From: Drosophila miranda
Lineage: Eukaryota; Arthropoda; Insecta; Diptera; Drosophilidae
Assembly (NCBI RefSeq): GCF_003369915.1
Contig: NW_022881658.1
Span: 1 to 64,000 of the forward strand
Direction: 5' to 3'
Length of the DNA stretch: 64,000 nucleotides
Numbering within the stretch: position 1 is the first letter of the stretch; every line of letters starts with the position of its first letter. The position numbers and the translations under genes were made by a program. Positions 27,677-39,316 of the stretch are shown piece by piece. Below the pieces are notes generated by a model. It did not search any database, was not told where the DNA came from, and saw only the letters and a program-made list of their open reading frames with translations.

Positions 27677-30600
27677 ATGCACACAAACAACAGCAGCAAC
27701 AACAACAATTCCAATACGTTAAGGGTAGCCTTTTGGAATGCCTGTGGAATAAAAAATAAAATGATTGAATTAGAAACTCATATGACAAATGCGAACATAC
27801 ACATAATGATGGTCATCGAAACAAGGGTCAAACAGGATGCAACTTTATTACAAATACCGAACTACCTGACATATCACGCTGCCAATCCAAACAATCATAA
27901 AAAAGGAGGCGTCGTCACTTATGTAAAAGACAACATTAGACATGCCGCGCTTGAGCCAATACAGACCGAATTTCTTCAAAGTGCACCAATAGTAATTATC
28001 CCCAACACAAACAATAGAAAAGACATGACTGTAGTTGCATCAACATATTGTCCACCCAGCTTCAATTGGTCAAAAAGTCATTTTAGATCGTTACTACAGC
28101 ATTTTGACAACATAATAGGGGGTACCTCTGGCTTCCTTTGCTGCGGGGACTGGAACGCAAAGCACCCATGGTGGGGGAACGCCAGATCCTGCAAAAGAGG
28201 CCGTGCCCTAATGGAAGCCGTCAACTTTGGAGCCAGATACAATATCTTGGCCACAGGAGGTGCCACTCACTACCCATACGACAGCAGAAAAAGACCCTCG
28301 GCCATTGACTTTGCAGTTTGTGGTGGCTTGACAAGACATAGGCTGAAAATCCATTCATGTAGCAGTCTGGACTCCGATCACCTGCCAATAACCATCGAAA
28401 TGTGTATAAATGGGGCCGACACATTCACCCAAAGTTCTATAGGCAGACGACTAATTACAAAGAAGACAAATATTAACAGAGTAAAAGAGCACTTGGAACA
28501 GACCATAAACTTAAACACGGAAATTCACTCGGGACTGGATATTGACGACGCAGTAAATATACTGACTACAAACATACAAGACGCGGTAAAACTAGCCACT
28601 AAAAATGTAAACTCCAATCAAGGACACAGACCTGGGAATTCAAACAGACAACGAAGGATGGACAAAGCACGCTACAAACTAGACGATGAAACTAGAGCTC
28701 TTCTGCAAATAAAAAACGAACTGAACCTCAGATTTAAAATATTCCGCACAGAAGAGGCTAAAAAACTGTACAAGGCCGCCCAGAACACCCTCAGGAAAAA
28801 ATTACAAAAATTAAAAACAAACAACATTAATCAGCAATTTGAAGGTATAAACACGCAAGACAGATACAAAATGGCAAAGCTCTGGAAAGTAACAAATACA
28901 ATCAAGAGACAGCCACAACCAAACTGGCCCATTTGCACGCAGACGGGGAACTCTAACCAACGACCCGTATGGACCAAGAGTAACGAAGAGAAAGCCGAGG
29001 TATTTGTCTCTCACTTTGAAGAACGATTCAAACCCAGACATACAAGCTCAGAAAAGGAACGCGAGACGACACAAAAAGACCTAGACATTGAGAAACAGAA
29101 GCTGACGGATGCAGCAACAAAGACACAAACACGTCCTCTCAGACCATTTACACTCCCAGAACTGACAACCGAAATCAAAAACTTGATCTCAAATAAATCC
29201 CCAGGCAATGACAGAATAGACAATGTGTTAATCAAGGCTCTCCCAAAGAAAGCCCTACTATACATCCTCCTGATCTTCAACTCAATGTTGAGATTGGGAC
29301 ACTTCCCGCAAGCTTGGAAACACGCCACAATCACATTACTTCTGAAGCCAAATAAGCCTGCTCAGTCGGTAACATCCTATCGCCCAATCAGTCTCCTTTC
29401 GGGATTGGCTAAAACCTTTGAAAAACTCTTTATCAAACGATTATTTGATTTTGAGGATTTCTCTAGAGCCCTTCCCACACATCAATTTGGGTTTCGAAAA
29501 GAACATGCCACTGAACAACAGCTAGCAAGAGTAACGCAATTCATTATGGGGGCCTTCGAAGAAAAACAATACTGCTCAGCTGTTTTTATAGATATATCTG
29601 AAGCGTTTGATAGAGTATGGCACACCGGTTTGCTATATAAGCTATCAAAACTGGTGTCTCTTCAGGCCTTCAAGCTACTAGAAAGCTACCTAAATGAAAG
29701 GACCTTCGAAGTAATTACCAACAATGGTATTACATCGAGAATTGGAAAAATAAAAGCCGGTGTTCCTCAGGGCAGCAATTTAGGTCCTCTTCTATACAGC
29801 ATCTACTCATCTGACGTTCCGCTACCAAACTGCTTGAATGGATATCACCCCACTTCGATACCGGTGTTGAGGGAAAAAAACAGGATGTTAGCTACGTATG
29901 CAGATGACACAATTATTATGAGCAGAGCGGACTTCCCCCTGACTGCGGCAAAAATGAACGAACAATACCTAAATAAGTTCAGTGTTTGGGCTAAAAAATG
30001 GGAAATGGGCATTAACGAAAAGAAAACAGCCCACGTATTTTTCACATTGAACAAACTTAGCAAAACACAGCAAGAAAGTACGCCTAAGTTAAATGGACAA
30101 AGAATTCCTAACAAATTCAAACAAATGTATCTTGGGGTTACGCTCGATAGGAAACTTAGCCTTAACCACCATGTCAAAGCCATTATAAATAAGACAAGAA
30201 CTGCGTCAATAAAACTTGATTGGATTATTGGCTGCAAAAGCCGGCTTGCCAAAGACTGCAAAGTGACCATCCTAAAACAATTAATCATGCCAATTTGGTA
30301 TTATGCTTTTCCAGTCTGGGGTGCTCTGGCTTCCGACTCATTAGTGAAAAAGATACAAACACTCCAAAACAAACTAGTGAGGAGGGCAGTTAGGGCCACA
30401 AGATATACAAGAAACGACAATATCAGAAGTGTATACAATATCAAAACTGTCGAGGAGGTTTACGAGAAGGCTAGCGGCCGTCTCGCTAATTCACTCGTGG
30501 ATCACTCAAACTCCGAAGTGGCCAGACTGCTGACCAACCCCCATGTCCCTAATAGATTGAAATCTAGCCGCCACAGATATGACAATCAACTCCGGAAGTT

Positions 30601-31006
30601 TATCCTCCCGCGTTGTAATGGACAACGTCAGGAACAGCAAAATCCAGATCTGGATCCGAACCGATACTATTCCGAAGCTGAGCGCAAAGTTATAGTAGAG
30701 AAGTATGTACCCATCCTGAGGAAAGGACTTCCTACTCTGCTGAGGTTAGAAAACGAAGAACAGGAAAGACTGGAAAAGGCTAAAATGGACAATAGAGAGG
30801 CCGAACGGAAGAAAAAACCATACAAACACCCGGACAGATTCTGCGAACTACAAATAAACGTGTACAGAAAAATGTATGCTCAAGGGAAATATACTAGGGA
30901 AACAATACTTGAAAGAATCAGGGGCCAACCATTGGGTATACAAAGAATTATAGTGCCAGACCACAGAGGGGATGAAGAGGAAGGCGTCCTCCAGCCGAAT
31001 GGTTAA
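27677..31006 (+). CDS. pol: ORF2 endonuclease/reverse transcriptase, copy A4
   Basis: Intact 1109-residue ORF2 with the full set of endonuclease and reverse-transcriptase motifs. Same protein as A2 and A3. Confidence 0.95.
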   Translation: MHTNNSSNNNNSNTLRVAFWNACGIKNKMIELETHMTNANIHIMMVIETRVKQDATLLQIPNYLTYHAANPNNHKKGGVVTYVKDNIRHAALEPIQTEFLQSAPIVIIPNTNNRKDMTVVASTYCPPSFNWSKSHFRSLLQHFDNIIGGTSGFLCCGDWNAKHPWWGNARSCKRGRALMEAVNFGARYNILATGGATHYPYDSRKRPSAIDFAVCGGLTRHRLKIHSCSSLDSDHLPITIEMCINGADTFTQSSIGRRLITKKTNINRVKEHLEQTINLNTEIHSGLDIDDAVNILTTNIQDAVKLATKNVNSNQGHRPGNSNRQRRMDKARYKLDDETRALLQIKNELNLRFKIFRTEEAKKLYKAAQNTLRKKLQKLKTNNINQQFEGINTQDRYKMAKLWKVTNTIKRQPQPNWPICTQTGNSNQRPVWTKSNEEKAEVFVSHFEERFKPRHTSSEKERETTQKDLDIEKQKLTDAATKTQTRPLRPFTLPELTTEIKNLISNKSPGNDRIDNVLIKALPKKALLYILLIFNSMLRLGHFPQAWKHATITLLLKPNKPAQSVTSYRPISLLSGLAKTFEKLFIKRLFDFEDFSRALPTHQFGFRKEHATEQQLARVTQFIMGAFEEKQYCSAVFIDISEAFDRVWHTGLLYKLSKLVSLQAFKLLESYLNERTFEVITNNGITSRIGKIKAGVPQGSNLGPLLYSIYSSDVPLPNCLNGYHPTSIPVLREKNRMLATYADDTIIMSRADFPLTAAKMNEQYLNKFSVWAKKWEMGINEKKTAHVFFTLNKLSKTQQESTPKLNGQRIPNKFKQMYLGVTLDRKLSLNHHVKAIINKTRTASIKLDWIIGCKSRLAKDCKVTILKQLIMPIWYYAFPVWGALASDSLVKKIQTLQNKLVRRAVRATRYTRNDNIRSVYNIKTVEEVYEKASGRLANSLVDHSNSEVARLLTNPHVPNRLKSSRHRYDNQLRKFILPRCNGQRQEQQNPDLDPNRYYSEAERKVIVEKYVPILRKGLPTLLRLENEEQERLEKAKMDNREAERKKKPYKHPDRFCELQINVYRKMYAQGKYTRETILERIRGQPLGIQRIIVPDHRGDEEEGVLQPNG

Positions 31007-31049
31007 GACTTGATCCAATGGTAGAGCAAAAATCCAGAAAGTATAAACC

Positions 31050-32260
31050 TACAATTAAAACTAATTAAAAGCAGCCAAAACATAACTTAAACCGCTCACC
31101 AAATCACCTCCAAGCAAACCAATCAAAACCTGCAAATAAAATACAATCAAAATCAGCCAAAACAGAAATAAACTCGCTCACCAAATTCAACGCACACCTC
31201 CAAATAAACCAATTGAACCTGCAAATAAAATACAATTAAAATCTGTCAAAACACAAATTAATTTACTTACCACGCTAGCTTCCAAACAAACCAATCAAAA
31301 CCTGCAAATAAAATACAATCAAAATCAGCCAAAACATAAATAGACTCGCTTACCAAATACAACGCAAACCTCCAAATATAACCAATTGAACCTGCAAATA
31401 AAATACAATTAAAATCAGTAAAAACACAAATTAATTTACTTACCACGCTAGCTTCCAAACAAACCAATCAAAACCTGCAAATGGAATACAATCAAAATCA
31501 GCCAAAACAGAAATAAACTCGCTTACCAAAATTAACGCACACCTTCAAATAAACCAATTGAACCTGCAAATAAAATACAATTAAAATCAGTCAAAACACA
31601 ATTTAATTTACTTACCACGCTAGCTTCCAAACAAACCAATCAAAACCTGCAAATGGAATACAATCAAAATCAGCCAAAACAGAAATAAACTCGCTTACCA
31701 AATTCAACGCACACCTTCAAATAAACCAATTGAACCTGCAAATAAAATACAATTAAAATCAGTCAAAACACAATTTAATTTACTTACCACGCTAGCTTCC
31801 AAACAAACCAATCAAAACCTGCAAATAAAATACAATCAAAATCAGCCAAAACAGAAATAAACTCGCTTACCAAATTCAACGCACACCTTCAAATAAACCA
31901 ATTGAACCTGCAAATAAAATACAATTAAAATCTGTCAAAACACAAATTAATTTACTTACCACGCTAGCTTCCAAACAAACCAATCAAAACCTGCAAATAA
32001 AATACAATCAAAATCAGCCAAAACATAAATAGACTCGCTTACCAAATACAACGCAAACCTCCAAATATAACCAATTGAACCTGCAAATAAAATACAATTA
32101 AAATCAGTCAAAACACAAATTAATACTTACCACGCTAGCTTCCAAACAAACCAATCAAAACCTGCAAATAAAATACAATCAAAATCAGCCAAAACAGAAA
32201 TAAACTGACTTACCAAATTCAACGCAAACCTCTAAATAAATTAATTTAGCCTGCAAATAA
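31050..32260 (+). repeat. 171-173 bp dimeric tandem repeat, A4 3' UTR
   Basis: Same array as A1-A3, including the antisense splice-like series. Confidence 0.9.
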
Positions 32261-32347
32261 AATGTAGCTAAAATTAACCAAAGGAAAAGCACAAATAGAC
32301 TTACTTACCAAACTCAACGCAAACCTCCCAATGGACCAATCGAACCT

Positions 32348-32516
32348 GTAAATAGAAAATAATTAAAATCAGTCAAAACAAAGGTTAAAAATCCAATAAA
32401 TATAACAACACAAATTACCTAACTGGATTCCTGACACTTGATCACCAAACCTACAAAACATAAACCTGAAAATAAAACAATATTAAAATCAGCCAGGAGT
32501 TTCATATCATCCACAG
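32348..32516 (+). other. Putative 169-nt sense intron, A4
   Basis: GTAAAT...CACAG segment retained. Confidence 0.55.
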
Positions 32517-32637
32517 AAAGAAGCATATGCGCCGCCGTTCTTCTTAGAGCTGCATCGGTTGGATTCGGCCAGGAAAAGAGGGACGAGGCGATGCCGCGCT
32601 TGCGTTGCCGATGCTTGGAGGTCTCCCTGTCGTCCAT
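32419..32637 (-). CDS. Antisense ORF in the 3' UTR (72 codons), copy A4
   Basis: Same frame as in A2 and A3. Coding status unproven. Confidence 0.4.
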   Translation of the reverse strand: MDDRETSKHRQRKRGIASSLFSWPNPTDAALRRTAAHMLLSVDDMKLLADFNIVLFSGLCFVGLVIKCQESS

Positions 32638-32900
32638 ACCTCCGTTTCGCACCGGATGAGGGGTCCAGGAGCGGCGTCACAAAATTTTTATGCCTAAGCC
32701 AGAAAAAAGAAAACACAAGCCGATCTTAACTTACCTTTTGTTTACAAGAGCAAATTGATAACTGTCTAGTATTTTTCTGTCTGTTATTATCAATGTTACC
32801 GTAAAGTAAAAAAAAATACCTAAATGTTAAAAAAATGTTAAATGTTTCCATAAATAATGTTATATGTTGCCAATAGTAATAAGAACATTAATAAATAAAG

Positions 32901-32927
32901 CTTCAGGTCACTCTAAAGTGCCCTGAG
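32901..32927 (+). other. 3'-terminal hairpin, A4
   Basis: Family A hairpin, unchanged. Confidence 0.7.
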
Positions 32928-32945
32928 CCAGTCAAACCATTAAAA

Positions 32946-33450
32946 TCACACAAAACATATGTACCTGCCACGCCTCCGATAGAGATGCCTCTCCAGCAGG
33001 TGCCTCGTCAATTTTGCCATCCAATTCCTGCCAAATGGGCGAAATTTGAAGGCCCTATCGTCGTCGCCATCAACATCCAGGCTCCCGCTAAAAGAAGGAA
33101 AAACATCAATTCACGCATCAACACAAAATAGCCAATTCCTTTACTAATCACACTTACCTGACAATACACTCACAGATCAGCCTCTCCAGTACCTGCCTCG
33201 CCACCAACCGCAACATTGTGTTGCAAGTTGGGCCCAATTCGGACGCCCCTCCGATTACGCTGCCGTCAACCGATGGCCATGACGTCACGCCATCATCATC
33301 ACTAAACAGCAGCGGCAATCCAACGACGAGGCCAGCCAATACAGATGACTCTGGCCAGCGCTCCTATCTCCATCTACATCGACAGTGCATCCTGGGTGGC
33401 CGGACCAGCAGCCACTCGGATGCAGCCAATTCGCACTCATTTGCGGCCAT
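32946..33450 (-). CDS. Putative spliced antisense gene in X, interrupted by one stop
   Basis: On the - strand an ATG at 33450 in the context cagtggaaATGGCC opens a frame that meets one TAG near 33365, then stays open through GLVVG (33319-33333) and LRLVA (33199-33213) to a perfect donor CAG|GTAAGT at 33158/33157. A 70-nt AT-rich segment with acceptor ccttcttttAG follows (to 33088). The next segment continues in the same frame through SLDVD to TGA at 32946-32948. A motif R.(V/L)LER occurs once before and once after the intron-like segment, matching a DNA repeat at 32989-33009 and 33179-33200. The product is unknown. The in-frame TAG could be decay or error. Confidence 0.4.
33088..33157 (-). 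other. Putative 70-nt antisense intron in X
   Basis: - strand: GTAAGTGTG at the 5' end, tttttccttcttttAG at the 3' end, 70 nt, AT-rich between GC-rich flanks. Removal joins two open segments in one frame. The size is typical of Drosophila introns. Confidence 0.5.
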
Positions 33451-33998
33451 TTCCACTGGTCAACGCACCCCGATTGGCCGGACCAGTGCCAATCCCCAGA
33501 TCTCCAGGTAGAAGCAACGTGGGCGGCCGGACCAGAGTCGCTCGCCAAACACCATCACCATTCACGCCAACTCCTGGACCCAGCCTCTGCCAATTCTGAT
33601 GCCGCAGATGCGTGATCTGTTGCATCACACACACGTGCACATCCAGCGCTGAGGCGGATGCGCCCTGTGTCATCCACACTGCTCCAGACGACGACGATGA
33701 TCCTCCAGTACCTGAAATAGAAAATAAATATAATTAAATTAGTCTATAAATGTCATTAATGTTGCAATTTTGTCCAAATACTCATCTCTTTGTGACCACC
33801 TGTTTGTATAAATGCACGTCAATTGTTGCGAATGTCAAAATAGGGCTGCTAGACTGATAGAATGTAAACATGTTTCTAGATGTTAATGTAATGTTAATGT
33901 TAACAGCCCGCCAAATTCAAAATCACATTATTGTTGTAAATTAAGCTTAAATGTAAATTGCCAATGTAAGGGTAATAAGAAAAGCTGGAAAATAAACT

Positions 33999-34020
33999 CC
34001 GCCAGTAGCAAAACTGGCGG
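33999..34020 (+). other. 3'-terminal hairpin, X
   Basis: ccgccagt and actggcgg form a perfect 8-bp stem around agcaaa, three bases after aataaa. Same position as the family A hairpin but unrelated in sequence. Confidence 0.75.
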
Positions 34021-34309
34021 GCGAGTGTGCGCAACGTAGGCGTGCACTTGCATCTAATTACCTCGAAATGCCATTCCTGCTGCTGCTAAAGCCACCGCCC
34101 CTACTCGCGTAGCTGCCGCCGCAGCTAAACGCCCTTCAGTTTCTACAGTTCCTAGTACTGCTAGTGCTGTTCGTGTAGGTGCCCACGCTGCTCAACATAC
34201 CCCAGTTTCTACTGGTGCTGCTGCTTCTACTGCTACCTGTGCCCCTGGCAGTTCTGCCATTGCTGTCTCTACCAATCCTACTGCCCTTGCAGCACCTGTG
34301 CCGAGCCAG

Positions 34310-35914
34310 ATGACTCTGCACGAGATCCTCAAGGAACAGCGGGAGAAATTGGCAAGGGAGAAGAAAGTAATGGCTATGCTGAAGGCGGAGTCTGAGGGCC
34401 GTAACAAGAAGCGGACGACCACCTTGGCCTCGCCGATTACAAAGGCGTCGGCAAAGAAGATCAAACGGACAGTATCCTCCAAGGAGAAGCGTGACCCTAA
34501 CCAGATGAACATAACAAACTACTACAATGTACTTTCGGATGCTGACGACTTAGCTAATGACGAGATGGATGTGGACACTGACTGCAGCGAGGGAGAGACG
34601 GAAGCCGAGGTACCTGTTCCCACAAACAGGCCCTCTACTTCTCAGACCACCCCCCCGCCTGCCCCTACCACAGCGCACGCTCCCAATGCTGCTGCTACTG
34701 CTGACGCCAGAATTGTGCGGCCAGCCCCTATTTACATTCCTAATGTTACAGATATCTTTCCCCTGCTCCAGTGCTTCGACAATGCCATTGGCGCTGGTAC
34801 ATATGACACCAGGCCTGCTGCTAATAGGTCTCTGAAAGTCATGTGCCACACAATAGATGGACATAGGGCCCTAATTCGGCTCCTAACTGAGGGGGAAGGT
34901 GTTGATCACCATACGTTTCGCCTGCGAAGCGAGAGGGGAATGCGTATTGTTATTCGTCACCTGCACCGTTCCACACCCACAGACTGGGTGCGTGAACAGC
35001 TTGGTAGACTCGGATATAAGGTGAGGCATATTGCCAATATACATAAAAGATTTACAAAGGAGCCATTGGACCTATTCGAGGTCGAGCTAGAGCCTCAGGA
35101 GATTAACAATAGTATACACGAGCTAACGGCAATTTGCAGCCAACGGGTCAAGGTAGAGAAGCCCATACGCGCGCCAGGTGTTCCCCAGTGTCATAAGTGT
35201 CAGATGTTTGGGCACTCGAAGAACTACTGCAGCCGTGCAGTTGTATGTCTGAAGTGTGGGGAGAAGCATGACCCCAAGGACTGCCCCAAGAAGCGGGAGG
35301 ATGTGCCGAAATGCGCAAATTGCGATGGTCCCCATGTTGCCAGCTACCGTGGTTGTATCAAGTATAAGGAGTACTGCAATAAAAGGAGAAATGGGTTAGA
35401 TCAGACCAACAAGATGCTAAGTAAACTTTCGATGCCTACCTTACCCGCCACTCAGGGTTTGCGGCGTCCCCGCCAGCCACCCGTCATGAATCAGCAGGGC
35501 TTTCCAGCACTGCAGCAGCCAAGCCGCCGGCGAGCGCGCTCAGGCGCAAGAGCTCCTGCTCCTCCAGCTCAGATGAGCAGCTATGCCGATGCACTCCGCA
35601 CAAGGCAGCCAGCGAGTCATTCTCAGCCTCTTCCAGGGAGGCAAGTATGGCAGTCGGTGCCACCCACAGCGACCACAATCGGATTCCAGCCCACTGTGAG
35701 CAGTCAGAGTGTCCGTCCTAGCGATGAACTCAGCCAGAAACTGGACTACCTCATCGCTCTGCTGACACAGGAGCGGATCCAGCATGCGGCCGCTGCTGCT
35801 GAATCTACTCAGAAACTTGAAGGGAAAATGGATATATTAATTACACAAATGACGAAGTTAACGGATTGTTTATATGCTAGCATTCAGGCGAATTCCTTTG
35901 CCAGAAATGTTTAA
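34310..35914 (+). CDS. gag: Gag-like ORF1, family B, 5' partial
   Basis: 534 residues from the first ATG, but the frame is open upstream to 34058 without an ATG. The Ala/Thr/Pro-rich upstream stretch probably belongs to the protein and the true start was lost by truncation. Three zinc knuckles span residues 294-349 (CHKCQMFGHSKNYC, then CX2CX3HX4C and CX2CX3HX6C types), followed by a Pro/Gln-rich region and a C-terminal coiled coil. The last 8 nt overlap the pol ATG as ATGTTTAA. Predicted RNA-binding, particle-forming protein. Confidence 0.85.
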   Translation: MTLHEILKEQREKLAREKKVMAMLKAESEGRNKKRTTTLASPITKASAKKIKRTVSSKEKRDPNQMNITNYYNVLSDADDLANDEMDVDTDCSEGETEAEVPVPTNRPSTSQTTPPPAPTTAHAPNAAATADARIVRPAPIYIPNVTDIFPLLQCFDNAIGAGTYDTRPAANRSLKVMCHTIDGHRALIRLLTEGEGVDHHTFRLRSERGMRIVIRHLHRSTPTDWVREQLGRLGYKVRHIANIHKRFTKEPLDLFEVELEPQEINNSIHELTAICSQRVKVEKPIRAPGVPQCHKCQMFGHSKNYCSRAVVCLKCGEKHDPKDCPKKREDVPKCANCDGPHVASYRGCIKYKEYCNKRRNGLDQTNKMLSKLSMPTLPATQGLRRPRQPPVMNQQGFPALQQPSRRRARSGARAPAPPAQMSSYADALRTRQPASHSQPLPGRQVWQSVPPTATTIGFQPTVSSQSVRPSDELSQKLDYLIALLTQERIQHAAAAAESTQKLEGKMDILITQMTKLTDCLYASIQANSFARNV

Positions 35915-38900
35915 TACTAATGCTATTTACTCTACCCGCCAACGCAGCAATCTAAAGATTGTATTTTGGAACGCCTCGGGACTCGGAGGGAAGACAGCCG
36001 AACTTGCGGCATTTGCATGCAGACACGAAGTTGACGTTCTGATGGTCTCTGAGTCTCATTTTAAAAACTCAGAGACCTTCAGCGTTAATGGATACTGCAC
36101 GTACAGTGCTAATCACCCATCTGGGACTGGTCGTGGGGATCCCTGCTCCTAGTCAGAGCTGGAATCCTTCATATTGCCCTGCCTAATATAGAAACAGACC
36201 ACATTCAGTGTGTATCTGCTACCCTGACCCTGCCTGATGGCGGCCGACTAGTGGTCTCATCCATTTACTGCCCCCCATTGCAGGAATGGTCCGAGGACGA
36301 CTTCTTGGCATTGTTTGGACAGTTGGGACCGAGATTCGTTGCTGCTGGCGATTGGAATGCGAAGAACTCATGGTGGGGAAACGCAAGGGCGTGTAGAAGA
36401 GGCGGACAGCTGCTCAGGGCTGTACAGAAAAGTAGCTGCAACATTCTGGCCACTGGATCTCCTACTCACTACCCGTACAATACTCGGCATACACCATCGG
36501 CAATTGACTTCGCGGTCTACAAGGGCGTGAGGGACGAATTGCTGCATATCTCCCATCTAAACGACCTCTCTTCTGATCATCTCCCAATGGTGATTGAGTT
36601 GAGCATGTCTCCAGCGGAGGCGGTGACTAAGAGACGCCTCTTGCCCCCAGGGGCTAGCATTTCGAGGTTCCAATCGTGGCTTGACTCGCACATCCATCTG
36701 AACACTGAGCTCAGGTCAGCAGAGGATGTTGATGATGCAGCCAATATCCTTGAGAGGAACGTGTTAGAGGCAGCCGAACATGCCACAAGCAGTCTGAGGA
36801 GGCCCGTCCGACCTAGAGTCCAAGCTGAGTACCAGGTCAGCAATCGCATACGGCTGATGATTGCCACCAAGAGGCGCCTGAGGAACCAGCTGAAGCGGAA
36901 CCATGACCCGGCAGTGCGACAGCTGTACAACATGCTTGCCAACAGGATACATAAGGAGCTAGAAGCGGGCAAAGCCAGACGCGCTGACGCTATCATTGGC
37001 TCAATCGATCCTACCGATCGCTACAGCATGCAAAAGCTGTGGAGGTTGACCAATGGTTTGAAGCGGCAGCCAGCAGCCAATTTGCCTGTGAGGAAGTATT
37101 GTGCGGATGGAGAGGATAATGCTGACGATCCCTGGTGCAAGAGCACTGAGGAGAAGGCAGAGTCTTTTGCGTTGCATCTGGAGCAGCGATTCAAGCCTGT
37201 TTTGACCAGCGCGGCAGCTGACAGACGAGTCATCGAGGAGTCCCTTGAAGAGTTTGGATCCCCTGGGCCCAATTTGAGATTCAGAGCGATCACTCTTCCT
37301 GAGATTGAGGCACAGGTCAAGGTACTGAAGCTGAAAAAGGCCCCTGGAATGGACAGGATTGACAATCGGACCATAAAAGCTCTACCTAAGTCTGCTCTTC
37401 TATATTTCGCGCTCATATGCAACAGCTCCCTTAGGATTGGTTGTTTTCCTAACAGATGGAAGCACGCGGCTGTTAGCATGATCCCCAAGCCAGGAAAACC
37501 CGCCGATAAGTTGGCATCTTATCGTCCCATCAGCCTGCTTTCGGGCCTGTCCAAGCTGTTTGAGCGACTTCTTCTGACCAGGATGATGGAAGCTGATGGA
37601 TTTGTTGAGGCTATTCCAAACCATCAGTTTGGCTTCAGACATGTGCACGCGGCTGAACACCAATTGGGGAGAGTTACGAAGTTCATCCTGTCCACCTATG
37701 AGAACAACCTGTACTGCTCTGCCATCTATATGGACATACAGGAGGCTTTCGATCGAGTCTGGCATGCGGGGTTGAAGGACAAGATGAAGCAGTTGTTACC
37801 GGCAGCAATATACAGAGTCTTGTCCCACTACTTGGATGATCGGTCCTTCTACGTTGAATGCACAGGCGGCGTCAAATCGGGAAATAAAATGATTGCAGCA
37901 GGCGTTCCACAGGGCAGCGTACTTGGGCCAGTATTATACAACCAGTACACATACGACATGCCTCTTCCTCGCGACAGTGGTATGCTCTTGGCCACTTATG
38001 CTGACGACACAGCAATTCTGGCCACTGGCATGAACCAGCTCATGGCTACCAACAAGCTCAACCGCTTCCTACAGAGCATCTCCAACTGGGCAAAGCAATG
38101 GGGCATCACCATCAATGCCTCCAAAACTGTGCATATAGTGCATACATTGCGCGCATACATTCAGCCAGTGGCTGAATTGCAGCCGCACATTGCTGATCAG
38201 CGGATTAGTAGCATCGCTGTGCATTCGTATTTGGGGGTCAAGCTGGACGCTAAGCTCCAGTTCCACCAACACATAACCAACGTCATCACAAAGGTCAGGG
38301 CAAGGGTCCAAAAACTGCGCTGGCTCCTAAACTCAAACAGCAAATTGAACCTCAACACAAAGGTAATGTTGTACAAGCAGATGATTGCACCTATCTGGCA
38401 GTACACATTGGCCGTATGGGGTCCATTAGCTAGCAGCGCGGAATTTGGACGGATTCAAGTTGAGCAGAACAAGACCCTTCGCCTTATTTGCAATGCTCCA
38501 TGGTATGTGAGGAACGACACCATTCACAGGGACCTGGAAGTGGACACTGTTGAGGCAGTCTATGAGAGGGCATGCAAAAGGTACACGGAGCAAATGAGAT
38601 CCCACCACAACATTGAGGCAGCCAAAGTGGTCAATGACCCTTATGTACCGCATAGAGTTACAAGACCCCGGTATTCCGAGTTTCTTGGAAAACACCTACC
38701 CAAGGAACTCGCGAAGCACGAATGGAACCGCATCGAGATGATCCCTAATCAGCGCCCGTACACGGAAGAGGACCAAATCAGCCACGACAGGAACCTTGAT
38801 GACATGCGGAGGATGCTGATCAGGATGGATCGCCCAGTGTCGCCGCCATCAGAGTATAACTATTACACAGAGGTCATACTCCCAAGACGAAGATTACTGG

Positions 38901-39163
38901 AGCCTGCTCCCATAGCCACAATAGACTTGACGATCAGCAGCAGAAGACAGCGATTAGAGCAATTGGGCCTGGCAATTGAAGCAGCTTTGAACGAGATATC
39001 CACTCATCAGACGCCTGACACACATTCGCGGCAGAGCGAGAACGGCCAAGTCAATGGAAGCGCGCACATACACACTAGCACAAATGCCCATGAAAGTCAA
39101 CCACCGTCAGCAACAGGAACAAGAAGCACAGAAAACAACAACCAAAATGCTCAACAGCAGTGA
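35907..39163 (+). pseudogene. pol: ORF2 endonuclease/reverse transcriptase, family B, one frameshift
   Basis: Full ORF2 apart from one missing base in the G-run at 36135-36138, which ends the first frame at a TAG near 36150. The downstream frame continues in register with families A and C. Endonuclease motifs FWNASG before the break, and YCPP, GDWNAK and SDH after it. The reverse transcriptase has AGVPQGSVLGP and YADD (tyrosine codon at 37997). The ATG at 35907 overlaps the gag stop; an in-frame ATG at 35874 is an alternative. The single homopolymer change may be a consensus error. Confidence 0.85.
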
Positions 39164-39316
39164 AGACTTACCGCCAACAAATTCCCGTTCAGCCCCTAAG
39201 AAGGCAACAACCATGGCTGCCCCATTTGGACACAGAACACACAAACGCACGAAAGAAAAAACAAATATATGCGAGCGCGACGAATGCCCCGGACAAAGCA
39301 GACACCGAAATGGCCG

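Larger units (their letters stand above)
25118..32945 (+). mobile_element. Family A, copy A4, full length
   Basis: Complete element, innermost of the A series, ending ccattaaaa at 32945 against element X. All features of A2 and A3 are present. Confidence 0.93.
32946..34066 (+). mobile_element. Element X: 3' end of a further retrotransposon family
   Basis: About 1.1 kb without a sense ORF between A4 and B. Its 3' part has the same skeleton as family A (ttgccaat, gtaataagaa, aataaa, then a GC hairpin), so it is the 3' UTR of a related element. It is 5'-truncated where A4 joined. The exact right boundary is uncertain (about 34060-34069, perhaps after cctcgaaa) because no long A-run is present. 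Its GC-rich part, 32960-33700, is open on the - strand. The family is not identified; a gag-only HeT-A-like origin is possible but not shown. Confidence 0.65.

Noticed and set aside
32946-34066. X as a host gene or telomere-associated satellite
   Set aside because: It ends in the same type of 3' terminus (AATAAA, hairpin, ttgccaat skeleton) as the retrotransposons. The antisense coding-like part could still be of host origin.
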